Shown piece by piece: positions 17,678-28,800 of a stretch of DNA of 64,000 nucleotides; positions within the stretch are counted from its first letter, which is position 1, and each line of letters begins with the position of its first letter. The stretch comes from Moraxella nonliquefaciens (GTDB lineage: Bacteria > Pseudomonadota > Gammaproteobacteria > Pseudomonadales > Moraxellaceae), in NCBI RefSeq assembly GCF_001679005.1, contig NZ_LXTW01000032.1, forward strand, positions 496,001 through 560,000, read 5' to 3'. Under the pieces are notes generated by a model, which saw nothing but the letters and a program-made list of their open reading frames with translations, was not told the DNA's origin and searched no databases. Both the position numbers and the translations under genes were made by a program.

Positions 17678-19438
17678 ATGCTAATCTTTTTGGCACTATT
17701 ACCAATTTTAATTGTTTTTATCTTATTGGTCGTCATGCGATTGCCTGCCAAAATTGCCATGCCTGTGGCATATTTTGCAACCGCCTTGCTGTCATTGTTT
17801 GTATGGCAGACCTCTGGCAGTCAGGTTGCCGCTGCAACCATTCATGGCGTACTGACCGCTGTCAATGTGCTATTTATTGTCTTTACAGCGGTGTTACTGC
17901 TTAACACCCTAAAAGAGAGCGGAGCAATCGTTGCCATTCGTCAAGGTTTTATGGGCATCTCGCCTGACCGCCGTGTACAAATGATTATCGTGGCATGGCT
18001 GTTTGGTTCGCTCATTGAAGGTTCAACAGGTTGGGGTACGCCATCGGCGGTCGGTGCTCCCTTACTGCTGGCACTCGGCTTTCCTGCAATGGCATGCGTC
18101 ATGGCGATTCTCATCATTCAATCCGCTCCTGTCTCCTATGGTGCGGTCGGCACACCCATTCTCATTGGTGTGAACTCAGGTCTTGAAAACAAAGATGATG
18201 TAAGTGCTGCCATTGGTCAGCAAGGCATCGCCTTTGGTGATTATATCGTACAGATTGGGGCAAATGTTGCGTTTGTACACTCGGTTGTGGGTTTTTTAAT
18301 TCCATTAATTCTGTGCTGTTTTTTAACCAAATTCTTTGGGGCAAAACGCTCGTTCCGTCAAGGCTTTGAAGCCGCTCCTTTTGCTATATTTGCAGGTCTT
18401 TGTTTTGTCATTCCTTATTACTTGACTGCCAAATTTGTCGGTCCAGAACTGCCCTCTTTGGTTGGGGCGGTGGTCGGTCTTGGTATCGTCGTACCAGCTG
18501 CCAAAATGGGTTTTTTGACCCCAAAAAACACCTTTGATTTTGAAAGCCGTGATACATGGGAAGAAGATTGGAAAGGCACACTGGCAACCACCAATGTTGA
18601 TGTGAATGAAAAAGCCAAATTTTCCATTGTCAAAGCATTCTCTCCTTATTTATTGGTCATCTGCATCTTGATTGCCACTCGTACCATCAAACCATTAAAA
18701 GACTGGTTAAGCAGCAATGCCGTCATTACGTTTAGTAATATCTTAGAGACTAACATCACCAATAAAACACAGCTTTTGTACTCACCTGCAACGGTGCTAC
18801 TGCTTGTCTCTATCATCTGTATCTTTTTGTTTGGCATGAAAGGTGATACCATCAAAAAAAGCTGGTCAGCCTCAGGCAAAACCATGATAGCTGCCGCTCC
18901 TGCCCTACTGTTCTCCATTCCGATGGTGCAAGTATTTATTAACTCTGGTGCACCTGCTGATGCTGTCAAGCCAATTGTATCCATGCCAAATGTACTGGCA
19001 GCAGGGGCGGCGGACATGTTTGCAGGGGCATGGCCACTGTTTGCTCCGTGGATTGGGGCGTTGGGGGCATTTATTGCAGGGTCTAACACCGTCTCTAACA
19101 TGATGTTTAGTCATTTTCAGTGGAGCACTGCCACTCAAATCAACTTAGATGTCATGGATGCCGCCAAAGTAGTTTCTCTGCAAGCAGTAGGCGGTGCAGC
19201 TGGCAACATGATCAGTGTGCATAACGTCGTTGCTGCCTGTGCGGTGGTTGGACTGGTAAACCGTGAGGGTTTGGTCATTCGTAAGACGCTCATCGCCATG
19301 AGTTATTATGTGGTGCAAGGGGGTTTGGTAGGCATGGCGTTCATCTTTAACCCCATATGGTGGATAGCAGCAGCATTATGGGCGACGACTTTCTTTGTCA
19401 TCATGACTGTTATTAGCAAAAAGAGTGAGCGAGTCTGA
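17678..19438 (+). CDS. lldP: L-lactate permease
   Basis: An inner-membrane lactate:proton symporter of about 586 residues with 12 or more hydrophobic segments. Family blocks include GSLIEGSTGWGTPSAVGAPL, VSYGAVGTPILIGVNSGL, and near the end GSNTVSNMMFSHFQW and AVGGAAGNMISVHNVVAA. A GTG at 17672 also opens the frame, but the ATG at 17678 has AAAGGAG five bases upstream. It precedes lldD, so lactate uptake and oxidation are encoded together. A terminator lies between them, so lldD probably has its own promoter or is reached by read-through. Confidence 0.96.
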   Translation: MLIFLALLPILIVFILLVVMRLPAKIAMPVAYFATALLSLFVWQTSGSQVAAATIHGVLTAVNVLFIVFTAVLLLNTLKESGAIVAIRQGFMGISPDRRVQMIIVAWLFGSLIEGSTGWGTPSAVGAPLLLALGFPAMACVMAILIIQSAPVSYGAVGTPILIGVNSGLENKDDVSAAIGQQGIAFGDYIVQIGANVAFVHSVVGFLIPLILCCFLTKFFGAKRSFRQGFEAAPFAIFAGLCFVIPYYLTAKFVGPELPSLVGAVVGLGIVVPAAKMGFLTPKNTFDFESRDTWEEDWKGTLATTNVDVNEKAKFSIVKAFSPYLLVICILIATRTIKPLKDWLSSNAVITFSNILETNITNKTQLLYSPATVLLLVSIICIFLFGMKGDTIKKSWSASGKTMIAAAPALLFSIPMVQVFINSGAPADAVKPIVSMPNVLAAGAADMFAGAWPLFAPWIGALGAFIAGSNTVSNMMFSHFQWSTATQINLDVMDAAKVVSLQAVGGAAGNMISVHNVVAACAVVGLVNREGLVIRKTLIAMSYYVVQGGLVGMAFIFNPIWWIAAALWATTFFVIMTVISKKSERV

Positions 19439-19449
19439 TACTCACCACA

Positions 19450-19488
19450 AACAAAAGGGATTTTGATAATCCCTTTTGTTATTTTTTA
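19450..19488 (+). terminator. Rho-independent terminator after the lactate permease gene
   Basis: AACAAAAGGGATT pairs with the following TCCCTTTTGTT arm around a short loop, followed by ATTTTTTAT. Confidence 0.9.
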
Positions 19489-19541
19489 TAAAGTATTGTA
19501 AAATATACCCACCTTTAAAACTTTAAAACTAAGGCTGTTTT

Positions 19542-20750
19542 ATGGCAGATTTAAGCAAAATCACCGAAATTGAAGACCTACGTCGCATTGCTGAGCGTAA
19601 AGTACCACGCATGTTTTATGACTATGTGGACAGTGGTTCGTGGACTCAGACCACTTATCGCAACAACGAGACCGACTTTGACCGCATTAAGCTACGCCAG
19701 CGAGTACTGGTGGATATGGAAGGTCGCTCGCTTGCCACTCAGATGATAGGGCAAGATGTGCATATGCCTGTGGCAATCGCCCCAACTGGCTTTACAGGCA
19801 TGATGTGGGCTGATGGCGAGATTCATGCTGCTCGTGCCGCTGAAAAATTTGGCATTCCTTTTTCGCTCTCAACGATGAGTATTTGCTCCATTGAAGATGT
19901 GGCAGAGAATACCACGAAGCCGTTTTGGTTTCAGCTGTATGTCATGCGTGATAAGAAATTCATGGAAAATCTCATCCACCGTGCCAAACAAGCCAAATGC
20001 TCTGCCCTTATCCTAACTGCTGATTTGCAAGTACTGGGACAACGCCACAAAGACATCAAAAACGGACTGTCTGCACCGCCCAAACCAACCCTGACCAACA
20101 TCATCAATCTGATGACTAAGCCTGAATGGTGCTTTAATATGCTTGGCACCAAACGCCATACATTTCGTAATATTGTCGGTCATGCCGAGGGTGTGGGCGA
20201 CTTATCTAGCCTATCATCATGGACAGCAGAGCAGTTTGATCCTCGTCTTAACTGGGATGATGTCGCTCGCATCAAAGAGTTATGGGGCGGGCCGCTTATC
20301 ATCAAAGGCATCATGGAGCCAGAAGATGCCATTTTGGCTGCTAGGTCAGGGGCAGATGCCATGGTCATCTCCAATCACGGCGGTCGTCAGTTAGATGGGG
20401 CACCAAGCTCCATCGCCAGTCTTGCTGATTGCGTGCAAGCGGTACAAGCGGAAAATTCAAAATGTGAAATTTGGCTAGACAGTGGCATCCGTTCAGGGCA
20501 AGACGTACTAAAAGCCATCGCACTGGGAGCAAAAGGCACGATGATAGGTCGCTCATTCCTATATGGTTTGGGGGCGTATGGTGAAGATGGTGTTCGCCGT
20601 ACCTTAGAGATTATCTACAAAGAATGCGACATTACCATGGCTTTTTGCGGTCATACTAACATCAGTACGGTCAATGAAGACATCTTTATCAAAGGCACTT
20701 ACGAAAATCTCAAAGCCAGCAATCCACACATCATTCCAATTCGTTGGTAA
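19542..20750 (+). CDS. lldD: L-lactate dehydrogenase (FMN, quinone-linked)
   Basis: It oxidises L-lactate to pyruvate at the membrane and feeds electrons to quinone. The 402 residues match the E. coli enzyme (396). Alpha-hydroxy-acid oxidase signatures: MFYDYVDSGSWTQTTYRNN at the N-terminus, PTGFTGMMWADGE, FWFQLYVMRD, LTADLQVLGQRHKD, and the active-site SNHGGRQLDGAPSS with the catalytic His and the substrate-binding Arg. The terminal GMIGRSFLYGLGAYGEDGV-like block binds FMN. AAGG precedes the ATG. It works with the permease upstream to use host or medium lactate. Confidence 0.97.
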   Translation: MADLSKITEIEDLRRIAERKVPRMFYDYVDSGSWTQTTYRNNETDFDRIKLRQRVLVDMEGRSLATQMIGQDVHMPVAIAPTGFTGMMWADGEIHAARAAEKFGIPFSLSTMSICSIEDVAENTTKPFWFQLYVMRDKKFMENLIHRAKQAKCSALILTADLQVLGQRHKDIKNGLSAPPKPTLTNIINLMTKPEWCFNMLGTKRHTFRNIVGHAEGVGDLSSLSSWTAEQFDPRLNWDDVARIKELWGGPLIIKGIMEPEDAILAARSGADAMVISNHGGRQLDGAPSSIASLADCVQAVQAENSKCEIWLDSGIRSGQDVLKAIALGAKGTMIGRSFLYGLGAYGEDGVRRTLEIIYKECDITMAFCGHTNISTVNEDIFIKGTYENLKASNPHIIPIRW

Positions 20751-20762
20751 GAAAAGAACACA

Positions 20763-20789
20763 AAACCACGTCTTAGGGCGTGGTTTTTT
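20763..20789 (+). terminator. Rho-independent terminator after lldD
   Basis: AAACCACG pairs with CGTGGTTT around an eight-base loop, followed by a T-run. It lies just past the lldD stop. An AT-rich run with three TATATTTC-like units follows. Confidence 0.88.
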
Positions 20790-20838
20790 GACATATATTC
20801 TATATTTCTATATTTCTATATTTTATGTAACAATCCCA

Positions 20839-21519
20839 TCAAAACTCTGCCCATGTTCCACTTTTCATGTGTAGCACTCTATCAGCTCGTGCTGCCAATG
20901 CCCTATCATGTGTTACCATAAGCAGTGCCATGCCAAGCGTGTCTTGTAGCTCTGAGAGCAGTTCAAATACCGCTAAGGCATTATCATCGTCTAGGTTGCC
21001 CGTTGGCTCATCAGCCAGCACCAGACTAGGACGCGTAACCAATGCCCGAGCAATCGCCACACGCTGACGCTCACCCCCTGACAGCTCGCTTGGGCGGTGG
21101 TGAGTACGGTGCGATAGACCAACACGGTCAAGCAGTTCATTCGCCCTACTTCTTGCTTCATTAATGCTCACATCAGCACGCATAAGCAAGGGCATAGCAA
21201 CATTTTCGGTCGCATTAAACTCCGCCAAAAGGTGATGAAATTGATAAATAAAACCCAAATGCTCATTACGCATACGTCCACGTCTCGCCTCTGCCAGATG
21301 ATTTAGGCACACGCCTTTGAGCCATACCTCGCCTGTGGTCGGTATATCCAACCCCCCCAACAGGTGAAGTAATGTACTTTTTCCTGAACCACTACTGCCA
21401 ACGATGGCAACACGTTCGCCTTGATGAACAGTCAAATCAAGCCCTGTAAGTACAGTTGTTTTAATTTTGCCCTCATCATAAGTCTTACTGATGTTTTTTG
21501 CTTGTAAAATAATACTCAT
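20839..21519 (-). CDS. lolD: lipoprotein-releasing ABC transporter ATPase
   Basis: The ATPase drives release of lipoproteins from the inner membrane to the LolA carrier. The 226 residues contain Walker A GSSGSGKST, the Q-loop region, the ABC signature LSGGERQRVAIARAL, Walker B LVLADEPTGNLD, and the switch His in VTHDRALA. It follows the membrane-subunit gene by nine bases on the same strand, so the two form an operon. Confidence 0.96.
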   Translation of the reverse strand: MSIILQAKNISKTYDEGKIKTTVLTGLDLTVHQGERVAIVGSSGSGKSTLLHLLGGLDIPTTGEVWLKGVCLNHLAEARRGRMRNEHLGFIYQFHHLLAEFNATENVAMPLLMRADVSINEARSRANELLDRVGLSHRTHHRPSELSGGERQRVAIARALVTRPSLVLADEPTGNLDDDNALAVFELLSELQDTLGMALLMVTHDRALAARADRVLHMKSGTWAEF

Positions 21520-21528
21520 CTCATTCCC

Positions 21529-22767
21529 CTATTCATAACGCAAGGTTTGGGCGGGCTGGATTTTCGCTGCTTTTAGGGCAGGATAAATGGTCATGATAAA
21601 TGATAATAAAAATGAAGACGAGGTAACTAACAAAATATCGCTTATCTTGATGTGCGTTGGCAGATAATTGACAAAATAGGCATCAAATAAGTGTAAGCCA
21701 AATACCTGATTAAGAAATCCCAAAAACTCACTGATGGTTAGCGTAAAAGTTACACCCAAAATCGTACCCACCACTGTACCAATAACACCAATAATCATGC
21801 CCTGCACCATAAAGACCTGCATGATAAGCTTAGGGCTTGCTCCAAAGGTTTTTAAAATGGCAATGTCGGATTTTTTGTCCGTTACCAACATGACAAGGCT
21901 AGACACGATATTAAAAGATGCAATAATCACAATCAAAAACAGCAAAAGCCCAATCATCGCCTTTTCCATCTGAATGGCGGAAAACAAATTACCATGCGTA
22001 CTTGTCCAATCATCAGCCACCAGACGTTCAGGGGCGATACTCTGTGCCTTTATTGCCGCTTGGGGTGCTTTGAAAATATCATTCATTTTTAGGCGAATGC
22101 CCTGAGCACCATCAGGCAGACGCAGTAACACGCCTGCATCACGCATGGCAATATATGCCATATGATTGTCTATCTCTTGACTGATATTAAACACGCCAAC
22201 CAAGGTAAACCGCTTAAATCTAGGGACGACACCCGCCGCCGATGGAGATGCCTCAGGCAATACCAATGTTACCTTATCCCCCATCACAAGTCCCATGGAA
22301 TCTACCATACTCTGACCCAGCACAATGCCAAATTCGCCCGCTTTTAGGGCATGGATGTCGCCTTGCACCATATGCTCGCCAATGATGGAGACCTTCGTCT
22401 CATGCTCAGGTTCAATGCCTGTTACCATAATGCCCGCCACCTGTCCATGAGCGGTCAGCATGCCTTGTAGTCCAATAAACGGAGCAGTTGCCACGACATT
22501 TTTGTCATTCTCTTCAATCTTTTTGGCAAGTGTTTGCCAATCAGGGATGATTTCATAAGAGCTGACATTTGCCTGTGACACCATGCCCAAAATACGAGTT
22601 TTTAACTCTCTATCAAAACCATTCATCACCGACAGTACGGTAATCAATACCGCCACGCCAAGGGTTAACCCAATCATGGAGATGAGCGAGATGAAAGAGA
22701 TAAAGCCATTTTTACGCTCAGCTCGGGTATATCTTAGTCCGATGAATAAAGCAAGGGGACGAAACAT
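21529..22767 (-). CDS. lolC: lipoprotein-releasing ABC transporter membrane subunit (LolC/E family)
   Basis: A 412-residue FtsX-like permease. The N-terminus FIGLRYTRAERKNGFISFIS is typical of LolC/LolE. One membrane segment near residues 22-48 is followed by a large periplasmic domain, then three segments near 270-405 with the conserved SDIAILKTFGAS loop that contacts LolD. It is upstream of lolD. Only one membrane-subunit gene is present here; either the complex is a LolDF-type homodimer or a second gene lies elsewhere. I cannot decide from the sequence. Confidence 0.93.
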   Translation of the reverse strand: MFRPLALFIGLRYTRAERKNGFISFISLISMIGLTLGVAVLITVLSVMNGFDRELKTRILGMVSQANVSSYEIIPDWQTLAKKIEENDKNVVATAPFIGLQGMLTAHGQVAGIMVTGIEPEHETKVSIIGEHMVQGDIHALKAGEFGIVLGQSMVDSMGLVMGDKVTLVLPEASPSAAGVVPRFKRFTLVGVFNISQEIDNHMAYIAMRDAGVLLRLPDGAQGIRLKMNDIFKAPQAAIKAQSIAPERLVADDWTSTHGNLFSAIQMEKAMIGLLLFLIVIIASFNIVSSLVMLVTDKKSDIAILKTFGASPKLIMQVFMVQGMIIGVIGTVVGTILGVTFTLTISEFLGFLNQVFGLHLFDAYFVNYLPTHIKISDILLVTSSSFLLSFIMTIYPALKAAKIQPAQTLRYE

Positions 22768-22938
22768 AGATAAGGATTGCCTTTAAAATTTGACACCATA
22801 GTTTACACCATTTTGGCACGCTTTTGGGAATTTTGTCATTCATACTGATAAATTTTATGAAAACCAACAAGATGATATGCCTTGATTTTTTCAAATTTTC
22901 CCTTATAAAGATGACATATTTATCCATATGGAACACCC

Positions 22939-23895
22939 ATGAGCATTCATTACGACTATAAGCATGAACTACCACCCAAAAAGATAGATTTGCCTTGCGA
23001 CAAAAATGCAGGACATGGTGATCATTGGGCCATCTTGACCAATAATATCGCCGATGATGTACCAAATTGGCTCCAAAATATGTTGGAGAGTGCCACTTTA
23101 CCTACTGGTCTGACCGTGGGGCGTACCGATCATAAGACCCTTTTGCTTGGACAAGATACCCCTTGTCATATCAAGCAAATCCTTGCCATGGATAATGGTA
23201 AACCTACTGCCTTTATCAATGCCTATCCTGCGGTACACAGTCCTCATGGGTTACACTGTCAGATTGAACGTGTGATTCGTTGTAAACGTACCGCTGATGC
23301 CATTTTACGCCTTAAAACCACCGATGGCACTACCATCTACGCCTTTGACCAACTCTATGCCATCAACCGCCATGAGTACAAAACCCCAAAAACTTATTAT
23401 GCCAATTTTAGTGCGTGGGCGTACAACATTGAGCCTAGCAACAAAGACGAGACGCTACTGGTCAAAAACCCCAAAGCCATTCGCTATCATCGTGCCTTTA
23501 ATGACATTGTGGCAGACAATGATGGCGTGATTCCTGATGATATTGACGAACAGATAAAGGCATGGACACCCAAAGATGATGATAAAAATACCCCTCTTGC
23601 TCCTGTGGAGATTAATTTTGGGGAGAGTTGTATTTATCTGTTTGGCGACACCTTTGGACAAGAAGATGAAGCATGGTGTCAAGGTCAAGTGCTCGGTATT
23701 AGCCACACTGAGTTTTTTGATGTACCCATCACACTCTTTGATGTGGCGATTTTGCGTGAACATAATGCTAAGATGTTTGTGGTGCGTGTCGCTGCCGTCA
23801 GCGATGAGCAAAACAATCAAATTCAAGTACAAGACTACATTCAAGCCAACATTTGGCTACAAGTGGCCATTTATGATGAAAATCAATCAAAGTAA
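22939..23895 (+). CDS. hypothetical protein of 318 residues
   Basis: I do not recognise this family. The protein has no signal peptide or membrane segment and is rich in charged and aromatic residues. It starts MSIHYDYKHELPPKK and contains several Cys residues (IDLPCDKN, DTPCHIKQI, LHCQIERVIRCKR, GESCIYLFG, EAWCQGQV) and repeated TTDGTTIYAFDQLYAI-like beta-rich stretches. Codon use and composition resemble the neighbours, so it looks resident. It is transcribed alone, divergent from lolC and convergent with the RND operon. The RTDHKTLLLGQDTPCHIKQ region looks conserved-domain-like but I cannot name it. Confidence 0.7.
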   Translation: MSIHYDYKHELPPKKIDLPCDKNAGHGDHWAILTNNIADDVPNWLQNMLESATLPTGLTVGRTDHKTLLLGQDTPCHIKQILAMDNGKPTAFINAYPAVHSPHGLHCQIERVIRCKRTADAILRLKTTDGTTIYAFDQLYAINRHEYKTPKTYYANFSAWAYNIEPSNKDETLLVKNPKAIRYHRAFNDIVADNDGVIPDDIDEQIKAWTPKDDDKNTPLAPVEINFGESCIYLFGDTFGQEDEAWCQGQVLGISHTEFFDVPITLFDVAILREHNAKMFVVRVAAVSDEQNNQIQVQDYIQANIWLQVAIYDENQSK

Positions 23896-24000
23896 GTTTT
23901 GCATGGCGATACTTGACACATTCCATCAGTCATCTTCGTCTGTCATCTTACAACAAACACGCCCAACCTATGAAAACCTATGAAATGAAAACCCATGAAA

Positions 24001-24035
24001 AAAGTCTGCAACCTGTATCAGATTGCAGACTTTTT
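24001..24035. terminator. bidirectional terminator
   Basis: AAAGTCTGCAA pairs with TTGCAGACTTT around an 11-base loop with an A-run before and a T-run after. It separates the convergent 318-residue gene and the RND operon and can serve both. Confidence 0.88.
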
Positions 24036-24045
24036 AACGGCACAA

Positions 24046-25770
24046 TCAAGGAGCTATTTGTATAGGTTCACCCACATCGGTAGGTGTAATGATGGTTGTA
24101 TTTGATGGGTGCGTGTTAGAGATGGTGCTTGCCTGTGCGTCGTTGGTTGTGGCAAATTCTGTTGCCACACCACCCACATTAGACGGCTCTATCACACTAA
24201 TGTTATTGGGTTTGGGTTGTATAAGTTTTGGTGTGTAGGCAGCATCATCCCCTTTAATGTGTGCATTTGCCATCTGTTCATCAGTTGCCAAACTGGCACT
24301 TTGCATGGCATGACGCTGTTTATTAAAGTCTGTGATTTGTTCAGCGATGAGCGTTGCTCCCCCACCTAATGCTTGATATAACTCAATTTGACTTAGAAGC
24401 TTTTGTAACTGTAAATTTAAAATACTTTGTTGATTGGCAAAGAGTGAACGCTCAGCATCTAGCACATTTAGGTAATCATCAAGTCCTGAACGAAAACGTG
24501 CGTGAGCGATATTGTAAGTTTCTTGATAATTTTTTTGTAGGCGATACTGTGAGTTTAATTGATGCTCCATCGTAGCACGGGTAGCAAGCACATCAGAGAC
24601 CTCTTTAAATGCTGTTTGAATGGCTTTTTCATAACTTACCAAAGCTTGCTTTTGAGCGATTTGTGCCACTTCATAATTAGCACGTCTTGCCCCTGCATCA
24701 AAGATTGGCAGGGTGATGGATGGCCCTACCGACCAGCTAAACGCCCCCGATTTGAATAAATCACTCAAATGATTAGAACCATAGCCGACATCGCTTGACA
24801 GTCTAATACTGGGAAAATAGGCAGCACGAGCGACATTAATGTTTGCCCCTGCTGATTTTAGGTGGTGTTCAGCTTGGATAATATCAGGGCGATAATAGAG
24901 CAACTCACTGGGCAAACCTGCACTAAATAAGGTCTGTGTGGTAATATCATCTACCCCCATGTCGGGCAAAAGTTCATCAGGAATGGGTGAGCCTATGAGC
25001 AGTTGTAAGCCGTTTTTTGCCTTTAAGACATTCGTGTCAGCCTGATAAATGGCTAATTTTGCCATCTCCAATGATGCTTGTGCTTGTAGACTGGTTGATT
25101 TGGGATCAATGCCTGCCTCAAAGCGTTTTTGATTGATAAATAGCGAATGCTCACGAGTTTTGAGTGTTTCTAAGGCAAGCTGTCTTTGGGCTAAGGCATA
25201 GCTTAGATTCACATAACCTTGGGCAATCGCTGAGATGATGGAAATTTGGGCAGCATCTTTGGCGGAGTTTTGTGCTAAATAATCATGTAGTGCCGACTCT
25301 TTGGTACTGGCAACTTTACCCCACAAATCAAGCTCATAACTTGACAGGGCAAGACCAACACGATAACTGGTGTTGGGATTTGTATCACGAGCATCTGCCC
25401 TATGAGTTGCCCCAGCTGATACGCCAATATTGGGATAAGCATTGGTACTGCTAATCTGATATTGAGCTCTGGCACTTTGTACCGCCAACATGGCTGCTTG
25501 TAAGTCTTTATTATGCACCAAACCCATCTCAATTAAGATTTTTAACTTGGGGTCAGCATAAAAATCCTGCCAACGCATGCCTGCCATACTCGGTATCTTT
25601 GGCGTACTGATGGTTGTATTGGTATCAAAAACCTCATAAGGCAATGCCACAGGCACGGCAGGCTGTGCCAATACATTCTGAGACTTTTGGGGAATGGTAC
25701 TACATGCACTCATAAAAATAGCAAGCGTGCTTAGCATGAATAGGCGTGGTGTTTTTATGTTATTTTTCAT
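24046..25770 (-). CDS. oprM: RND efflux outer-membrane channel lipoprotein (OprM/NodT family)
   Basis: The TolC-like exit duct of the pump encoded upstream. The ATG at 25770 follows GAGAGAAA and gives a signal peptide ending in the lipobox MSAC; a longer frame begins at 25815. The channel core has the two repeated halves typical of OprM, with YELDLWGKVAS, YVNLSYALAQRQLALETL, GLPSELLYYRPDIIQAEHHL and GLDDYLNVLDAERSLFANQQ. After the usual end (LYQALGGGA) there is an additional acidic, Thr/Asn-rich tail of about 100 residues, which is unusual. It is the last gene of the acrA-acrB-oprM operon, 74 bases after acrB. Confidence 0.94.
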   Translation of the reverse strand: MKNNIKTPRLFMLSTLAIFMSACSTIPQKSQNVLAQPAVPVALPYEVFDTNTTISTPKIPSMAGMRWQDFYADPKLKILIEMGLVHNKDLQAAMLAVQSARAQYQISSTNAYPNIGVSAGATHRADARDTNPNTSYRVGLALSSYELDLWGKVASTKESALHDYLAQNSAKDAAQISIISAIAQGYVNLSYALAQRQLALETLKTREHSLFINQKRFEAGIDPKSTSLQAQASLEMAKLAIYQADTNVLKAKNGLQLLIGSPIPDELLPDMGVDDITTQTLFSAGLPSELLYYRPDIIQAEHHLKSAGANINVARAAYFPSIRLSSDVGYGSNHLSDLFKSGAFSWSVGPSITLPIFDAGARRANYEVAQIAQKQALVSYEKAIQTAFKEVSDVLATRATMEHQLNSQYRLQKNYQETYNIAHARFRSGLDDYLNVLDAERSLFANQQSILNLQLQKLLSQIELYQALGGGATLIAEQITDFNKQRHAMQSASLATDEQMANAHIKGDDAAYTPKLIQPKPNNISVIEPSNVGGVATEFATTNDAQASTISNTHPSNTTIITPTDVGEPIQIAP

Positions 25771-25844
25771 AATTTCTCTCTTAACCAAATCAGCCCAAAT
25801 CATCTCATGATACACAATATGGGCTAATTTGGCAATGCTTTGTA

Positions 25845-28800
25845 TTAGGCGTTATTTGTGTTTATGTTGGTTGTCTTTTTATGTTTGTATGGGAACACAG
25901 AACGCACCCACACATAGAACATTGGAATAAAGAACACGCCCAAAAAAGTCGCTGTAATTACCCCACCAACCACACTTGTACCAACAGCATTTTGACTGCC
26001 AGAGCCTGCCCCTGTGGCAATCATCAGTGGCACCACACCAATACCAAAGGCAAGTGATGTCATGATAATCGGACGCAGCCTTAGACGGGCTGCCGTCATG
26101 ACCGACTCTTTTAAAGATTTACCAGATTCTTGGATGGCTTTGGCAAATTCAATAATCAAAATGGCGTTTTTGGCGGACAGACCGATCACCGTCAATAGAC
26201 CCACTTGTAGGTATACATCATTGGCAAAACCACGCAACATGGTAAATACAACCGCACCGATGACCCCAAGTGGAATGACCAGCATGACCGAAAATGGCAC
26301 AGACCAACTCTCATACAACGCCGCCAAACACAAGAACACCACAAGCATGGAGATGATATATAATGACAGGGCTTGACCACCTGATTTACGCTCTTCTAAC
26401 GACAGGCCTGTCCACTCATGACCGATGCCCTCAGGTAACTGTGCAATCATCTCCTCCATGGCAAGCATGGCATCGCCAGTACTTTTGCCAACAGCAGCAG
26501 CACCTTGCACATTCAGCGATGATAAGCCATTATAACGATGAAGGGCTAAGCTGCCAAACTCCCACTGACTGTCTGAGAATGCCCCAAAACCAATCATCTG
26601 CCCCTGAGCATTACGCACATGCCATTTGTTAATATCCTCAGGGGTAGCACGGCTGTCAGGATTGCCTTGCATATACACCTTTTTGATACGACCACGGTCA
26701 ATGAAGTCATTGACGTAACTGCCACCAAAGGCTTGGGCAAGTGTGGTATTGATTGTTGTCATATCTAGGTCATAAGCTGCTGCCTGCTCTTGGTTAATGT
26801 TCACTTTAAGCTTGGGAGCATCTTCTTGACCATTGGGACGAACACCAACCACATGCTCGTTTTGGGCGGACATACCAAGGAGCATATTACGTGCGTCTAG
26901 TAACTTGGCATGACCCACGCCACCGATGTCTTGTAATTGTAAATTAAAGCCACTGGCATTGCCAAAGCCTTGAATGGCGGGTGGGGCAATCGGATACACA
27001 AGTGTCGCCTCAGGAATCATGGCATTTAGCACCATGGCACGCCCTGCAATCGCCTGTGCCACACTGTCTTTGGTGTTTCGCTCACCCCAATCTTTTAATT
27101 TGACAAATGCCAGCCCTGTATTTTGACCGCTGGCACCAAAACTAAATCCTGAAACGGTAAAAACCGATTCCACATTATCCGCCTCTTGTTCATGAAAATA
27201 GCCACCCACCTTTGCCATCACCTCTTCGGTCTGGTCTAGGGTTGAGCCAGCAGGCAACTGCACCAGTGTCATGAGCATGCCTTGATCTTCTTCTGGCACA
27301 AATGAGGTTGGCAGACGCATAAAAATCAATGCAATAGCAATAATAACGCCAACATAGGCGATGGCAAAGAACCATTTGGCATTAAAAGTTTTGCCAACAA
27401 AATGTTCATAATCACGACTGGCTTTAAAGAAAAAGCGGTTAAACCAACCAAAAAATCCTTTTTGGGTATGAACGTCTTTATGGGGTTGGCGTTTTAAAAT
27501 GGTCACACACAAAGCAGGGGTAAAAATCAGAGCAATTACCGCTGACAGCGACATACTGGCAATCAGCGTTACCGCAAACTGACGATAAATCACCCCAGAT
27601 GAACCACCAAAGAAAATCATCGGTACAAATACCACCGACAAAATGATGGCAATGCCAATAACCACTTTACTAATCTCATCCATTGATCTGGTAGTTGCCT
27701 CTTTTACCGAGATATTTGGATTTTCCTCTAAAAGGCGTTCCACATTTTCAACAACAACAATGGCATCATCAACAAGCAGACCGATGGCAAGCACCATCGC
27801 AAACATGGTCAAAATGTTAATGGTAAAGCCAAATAAAAACAGTACCGCACACGTTCCCAAGATAACCACAGGCACAGCAAGTGTTGGAATAATGGTCGCA
27901 CGCCAGTTTTGCAAGAACAAAAACATGACCAAAAAAACCAACACAATCGCCTCTAATAGCGTCATCACCACTTGCTGAATGGAGAGTTTGACGAACGGCG
28001 TGGTATCATAAGGCACAACGATTTTTAGTCCCGCAGGAAAACCTTGCGACAACTCATCTAGGCGTTCTTGTACTGCTTGACGTACCTGCAAAGCGTTGGC
28101 ACCAGAGGCAAGCATAATACCCATGCCCGCCGCTTCTTGCCCATTATAAAGCGTCTTTACGGCATAACTCTCCGAACCCAGCTCAATATCCGCCACATCT
28201 TTTAAATAAACCTTTGCCCCCGACGTATCAGTTTTTAGCAGAATCTGACCAAATTCTTTGGGGGTTTGTAAAAAGCTCTGCACACTCACAGTTGCATTAA
28301 TCACTTGACGGTCAAGGTCGGTTGGTAAACTGGCAAGCTGACCTGCTGATACTTGCACATTTTGAGACCGAATTGCTGTTAAAACATCAGATGGCATGAG
28401 TGCATAAGATGACAGCTTGGCAGGGTCTAGCCAAATACGCATGGCATAAGGTGAACCAAATACGTTTAATGAACCTACACCATTGACACGGCTTAGACTG
28501 TCTACCACGTTGGTGTTGATATAATCAGCAATATCCGACTGAGTCATACTGCCATCTTCTGAGATAAAAGATGCCACCATCAAAAAGCTACTGCCAGATT
28601 TGTTTACCGACAGACCTTGACGCTGTACATCAACAGGCAGTGAACTGGTCGCTGCTTGTAGTTTGTTTTGAACTTGTATCTGTGCAGTGTCTGGGTCTAC
28701 ATCATTTTCAAAGGTCAGCGTGATGGATGCCAAACCATTGGCTGATGAACCAGATGACATGTACATGAGTCCATCAAGTCCTTTCATCTGTTGTTCTATG

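Noticed and set aside
20798..20826. Run of TATATTTC-like units after lldD
   Set aside because: Simple AT-rich sequence with too few copies to call a meaningful repeat.
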